Below, in pieces: positions 5,341 through 7,475 of a stretch of DNA of 7,475 nucleotides. The notes below the pieces were generated by a model. That model was given only the letters and a program-made list of their open reading frames with translations, made no database searches and had not been told where the DNA came from. How positions within the stretch are numbered: the stretch's first letter is position 1; each line of letters opens with the position of its first letter. The position numbers were made by a program, and so were the translations under genes. Source of the stretch: Candidatus Woesearchaeota archaeon (GTDB lineage Archaea > Nanobdellota > Nanobdellia > Woesearchaeales > UBA11716); NCBI GenBank assembly GCA_013329175.1, contig DUKR01000004.1, positions 409-7,883 on the forward strand, given 5' to 3'.

Positions 5341-6486
5341 TTATCTCCTTGCCTCATCCAGCTGCCGCAGCTGCTCGCAGGAATTTCTTATATACTCCCG
5401 CGAGAGCCTACCGCACACCGTGTAATCCCCTGCTGTGATGAAATTCATGTAGCACACATCTCGGTTATCCTCTCTGCCGATACGCTCACACACTTCACTG
5501 TCCCGCTTCTGCAGGGCAAGAGCGCTATAACAGTCCATGACAACGCTCTCTGTCGCTATCTGCGCACAAAGGCTCAGGTCGTCATCTGCCTTTGCCTGCT
5601 CAAGCTGGCACAGCGAGAGCGCAAATCCTTCTTTCCCATTGCAATCAACTGCGGCAGGAGCAGAAGGCGCCAGCGTATTCTGCTGAAACCTTGCGCAGTC
5701 ACTGCAGGTGCCCTGCTCTCCCGCCTCGCACTGCCCGTTCCCGCAGCACGGCCAGACACTCTCATGCACACACTGAACGCCGTCAAAAGAGTCGAGAGTG
5801 CAAGTATTGCCATCATCGCAGGAGCGGATTCCCGCACGTGCAGGCTCTGTTCCTGATGCATGGCCTTCCCTTGCTGAGGGGTTGCCCTGCTGCCTGGAAG
5901 CAGCCTTTGCAATGGTGAACCGCTCTGAGGCCAACGCCGACTGGCCTGCATACGTCGCCTGCACCCGCAAAAGGTAGTCGCCTGCAGGGGCATCATCAGG
6001 TATTGCCAGCTGCATCCGTGGCGATGCCCTCGTCTGTACTGCAACGGTCTCTGTCTTCTCAGCAACCGCCTTGCGTGATGCGATGTGAATAAGCTCATAT
6101 CTCACTACAACGTCCACGGCCTGCTTTGCGCCTGCAGAAAAAAGCTCAGGTGAGAACAACAACTGCTGGCCTGCTTCAGGAACCATGGTAAGGATAGTCA
6201 CCCGCATGTCAAGAAGCGCGGCAGGCTTATTGCCTGAGAGCAGAGTAAATCCCGCAAAAATCCCCCCTGCAATCAGCACACCAATGATAACCAGAGCGCC
6301 AATCGCCCCGCCTGACAGATGGATGGTATGCCTGACGTGCGCCTGCATAGGTACGTACCGCATCGCCTCAGCTATCAGTGCTGGAGGGTATCCTGCCTGC
6401 TGCAGCGCATTCCGTATTGCAGAAAGCTCATATCCCTTGCTGAGCATCCGCGCTACGTACCTTGAAAGTGCGGGAGGTGCAGCCAT
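5341..6486 (-). CDS. Single-pass membrane protein with Ig-like and Cys-rich repeat ectodomain
   Basis: A 381-residue protein of unknown function. Residues about 8-45 form a helical segment (YVARMLSKGYE...AGYPPALIAEAM) of a type I associate with DPANN archaeal membrane proteins, followed by one transmembrane helix at about 58-84. Residues about 90-193 look like a beta-sandwich Ig or macroglobulin-like domain (APAGDYLLRVQATYAG at 166-181). A low-complexity linker leads to a Cys-rich module at 223-264 (CDDGNTCT, then CCGNGQCEAGE). The C-terminal part has eight cysteines at 282, 293, 307, 319, 333, 345, 358 and 370, spaced 11-14 apart, as helical repeats of about 25-26 residues. The expected topology is N-terminus inside and the Cys-rich part outside with disulfides. 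It has its own TATA box and runs convergently to the radical SAM gene, leaving 33 bases. A surface sensor or adhesion role is only a guess. Confidence 0.85.
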   Translation of the reverse strand: MAAPPALSRYVARMLSKGYELSAIRNALQQAGYPPALIAEAMRYVPMQAHVRHTIHLSGGAIGALVIIGVLIAGGIFAGFTLLSGNKPAALLDMRVTILTMVPEAGQQLLFSPELFSAGAKQAVDVVVRYELIHIASRKAVAEKTETVAVQTRASPRMQLAIPDDAPAGDYLLRVQATYAGQSALASERFTIAKAASRQQGNPSAREGHASGTEPARAGIRSCDDGNTCTLDSFDGVQCVHESVWPCCGNGQCEAGEQGTCSDCARFQQNTLAPSAPAAVDCNGKEGFALSLCQLEQAKADDDLSLCAQIATESVVMDCYSALALQKRDSEVCERIGREDNRDVCYMNFITAGDYTVCGRLSREYIRNSCEQLRQLDEARR

Positions 6487-6508
6487 GCCTAAACATCCTG
6501 AAAGAGCC

Positions 6509-6516
6509 TATTTAAA
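6509..6516 (-). promoter_or_regulatory. TATA box of the Cys-repeat membrane protein gene
   Basis: TTTAAATA on the leftward strand (within GGTTTAAATAGG) is centred about 26.5 bases before the ATG at 6486. No Shine-Dalgarno is present at usable spacing, so the mRNA is probably leaderless. The exact match of distance to the panB and tatD promoters supports the start codon. Confidence 0.7.
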
Positions 6517-6540
6517 CCTTGCCCGTAATATGGCTTCATC

Positions 6541-6594
6541 CAAAAAATAAAGAAAACGGTTCTAGAAAAAGTTGAGTGACCTGGTTGCCGTTTT
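6541..6594 (-). terminator. Probable terminator of the M50-like gene
   Basis: Reading leftward after the M50-like stop, AAAACGG (6594-6588) can pair with CCGTTTT (6559-6553) across a long 28-base loop, and the transcript then runs into the U-rich tract CTTTATTTTTTG (6552-6541). U-rich tracts are the main archaeal termination signal. It ends about 25 bases before the TATA box of the next leftward gene, as expected between two separate transcription units. The hairpin itself is weak. Confidence 0.5.
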
Positions 6595-6634
6595 TAGGGT
6601 GTCAGTCCAATACAAATCGAGCCAATAAATGCTG

Positions 6635-7114
6635 CTAATACCTCTTCACGGTATGCCGAGAATACAGGCTCACGGCCTCAGCCCTGCACAAGGAGAGCAT
6701 GCCATAGATAATGATTGCAATTCCTGCAATGCTTAATAACAATGCCAGAGCGTAGGGCATTCCCATCGCATGAAAATCAGCAAGTGACCCAAACAGCCCA
6801 AAGCCTGCTATGACATATGACGTCCTCTTCAGGACAATGTGGCCTGAAATATAGAAGATGATGCCAAACAAAAGATTGGCAAGAAACCCAGAAAGATTCA
6901 CCACTGCATCTGCTGTCCCTGATGCGCAACTGATTCCTGCAAACGGCATCTCTCCCTGGCTATACAGCACCACAAGGTGCACGTCACAGCCCATCACAAT
7001 GCCTGCTGCGGCATGCCCAAGCTCATGGACGGCAACAGAGCCTGCCATGACAAACCCTGCGATTGCAATCAGCACTAGCCATATGCGGGCTGCAAGAAGA
7101 ATCCTATAGGACAT
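6635..7114 (-). CDS. Small M50-like integral membrane zinc metalloprotease
   Basis: A 159-residue, very hydrophobic protein with the zinc-binding motif HELGH at 30-34 (His30, Glu31, His34) at the end of the first membrane helix (about 9-29), the placement seen in M50 site-2-type and M50B-like proteases that cut within or next to membranes. NLSGFLANLLFG at 73-84 resembles the conserved second membrane motif of the family, and Asp113 in LADFHAMG is a candidate third metal ligand. Further membrane segments lie at about 70-92, 98-112 and 119-140. It is short for M50 and has no PDZ or CBS domain, so it may be a minimal member or a non-peptidase relative. The ATG follows a TATA box by about 24 bases. 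It lies upstream of, but separately transcribed from, the Cys-repeat membrane protein. The substrate is unknown. Confidence 0.8.
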   Translation of the reverse strand: MSYRILLAARIWLVLIAIAGFVMAGSVAVHELGHAAAGIVMGCDVHLVVLYSQGEMPFAGISCASGTADAVVNLSGFLANLLFGIIFYISGHIVLKRTSYVIAGFGLFGSLADFHAMGMPYALALLLSIAGIAIIIYGMLSLCRAEAVSLYSRHTVKRY

Positions 7115-7134
7115 GGCATGTCAACAGCCTGCGG

Positions 7135-7142
7135 ATATATAA
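7135..7142 (-). promoter_or_regulatory. TATA box of the M50-like gene
   Basis: TTATATAT on the leftward strand (within GGTTATATATCC) is centred about 24 bases before the ATG at 7114. No ribosome binding site lies between them. The sequence is nearly symmetric and could also read as a rightward TATA box, but nothing suitable follows on that side. Confidence 0.65.
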
Positions 7143-7457
7143 CCATTGCTATCATCACTTATGCTTCACACCCCCTAGAGTTTCATCTGGATAGCTTTTG
7201 CATTGAAGATTAGAGGTACTCCATCACTCTCCTGAAAAGCCCCGTCGGGAGGAAGGAGGCAGTCTTGTGGGATAGCCATGAGTGGCAAGCTTTGAGGGAT
7301 AAAAGTGGATAGGCTCATGGGGGGTGGGCATTCCCCCAAAGCTCATAAGATAGAAATCAATAGCTATAGCCTTTTTGCTTCCACGGCCAATGCGTAGCCT
7401 CATTCTTTTCTATTCTGGCAATCCTCTCATTGCACATTCAGACGGGGAGAAAGAAAA
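7143..7457. other. Intergenic region, non-coding apart from inverted repeats
   Basis: No open frame of convincing size or composition lies here. The centre (7276-7343) carries overlapping inverted repeats, described separately. The remainder shows no tRNA, recognised riboswitch or CRISPR features that I can identify. It may hold the promoter of a gene starting at 7458. Confidence 0.45.
7276..7343. repeat. Overlapping inverted repeats, possible structured RNA
   Basis: Two pairings compete for the same stretch: CCATGAG 7276-7282 with CTCATGG 7314-7320, and AGCTTTGAGGG 7288-7298 with CCCCCAAAGCT 7333-7343 (10 of 11 pairs). A G-run at 7319-7324 can also pair with the C-run at 7333-7337. The first two cross each other, so they could form a pseudoknot or alternative folds. 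I do not recognise a known RNA family. Confidence 0.45.
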
Positions 7458-7475
7458 ATGAAGAAAGAAAAGAAG
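7458..7475 (+). CDS. Possible gene start running off the right edge
   Basis: An ATG at 7458 opens a frame MKKEKK that continues to the edge, with GGGGAG at 7444-7449 eight bases before it as a possible ribosome binding site. No TATA box sits at the leaderless distance, so a transcript would need a leader. The same tract read leftward is a long pyrimidine-rich run that could instead be the U-rich terminator of a gene converging from the right. Six codons give no functional information. Confidence 0.3.

Noticed and set aside
5326..6098. Long frames in other registers across the Cys-repeat protein gene (5326-5856 rightward, 5574-6098 leftward)
   Set aside because: They overlap a gene with clear domain structure and a promoter; their own translations are rich in Arg, Ser and Ala without recognisable motifs.
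7317..7397. Short rightward frame of 26 codons from the ATG at 7317
   Set aside because: It starts inside the inverted repeats, has no ribosome site and has no recognisable composition.

Overview
The window reads as archaeal chromosome, about half G+C. Three points support this. (1) The coenzyme A genes are the archaeal set: pantoate kinase, a GHMP-fold enzyme specific to the archaeal route, sits with CoaBC and PanB. (2) Four start codons have a TATA-like box centred about 24-27 bases upstream and no Shine-Dalgarno sequence, which implies leaderless mRNAs. (3) One gene encodes a single-pass membrane protein with a 'KGY...AGYPP' N-terminal helical segment and Cys-rich extracellular repeats, a style I associate with DPANN archaea (Woesearchaeota, Pacearchaeota and relatives). 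The DPANN placement is inference; nothing here fixes the lineage.

Layout. Positions 1-587 hold no gene I can support, but they are rich in repeats: a 14-bp direct repeat (79-92, 95-108), a 181-bp near-palindrome with 40-base arms (149-329) and a four-unit 12-bp tandem repeat (345-392). Positions 588-3339 are a leftward three-gene operon, panB-coaBC-pantoate kinase in transcription order, with gaps of 8 bases and then a 4-base ATGA overlap. A 69-base divergent promoter region (3340-3408) separates it from a rightward pair, a TatD-family metal hydrolase (3409-4161) and, 3 bases later, an uncharacterised radical SAM protein (4165-5307). The right part has two leftward genes, each with its own promoter: a membrane-anchored Cys-repeat protein (5341-6486) and a small HELGH membrane metalloprotease-like protein (6635-7114), with a probable terminator between them. 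The last ~330 bases are mostly non-coding, with nested inverted repeats and a possible gene start at 7458.

How the genes work together. PanB makes ketopantoate, pantoate kinase makes 4-phosphopantoate, and CoaBC converts 4'-phosphopantothenate to 4'-phosphopantetheine. Ketopantoate reductase, phosphopantothenate synthetase and the last two CoA steps are not in this window. The TatD/radical SAM pair has no assigned pathway and is the best candidate for an undescribed functional unit. The two membrane proteins on the right may share a cell-surface role, but only their adjacency suggests it.
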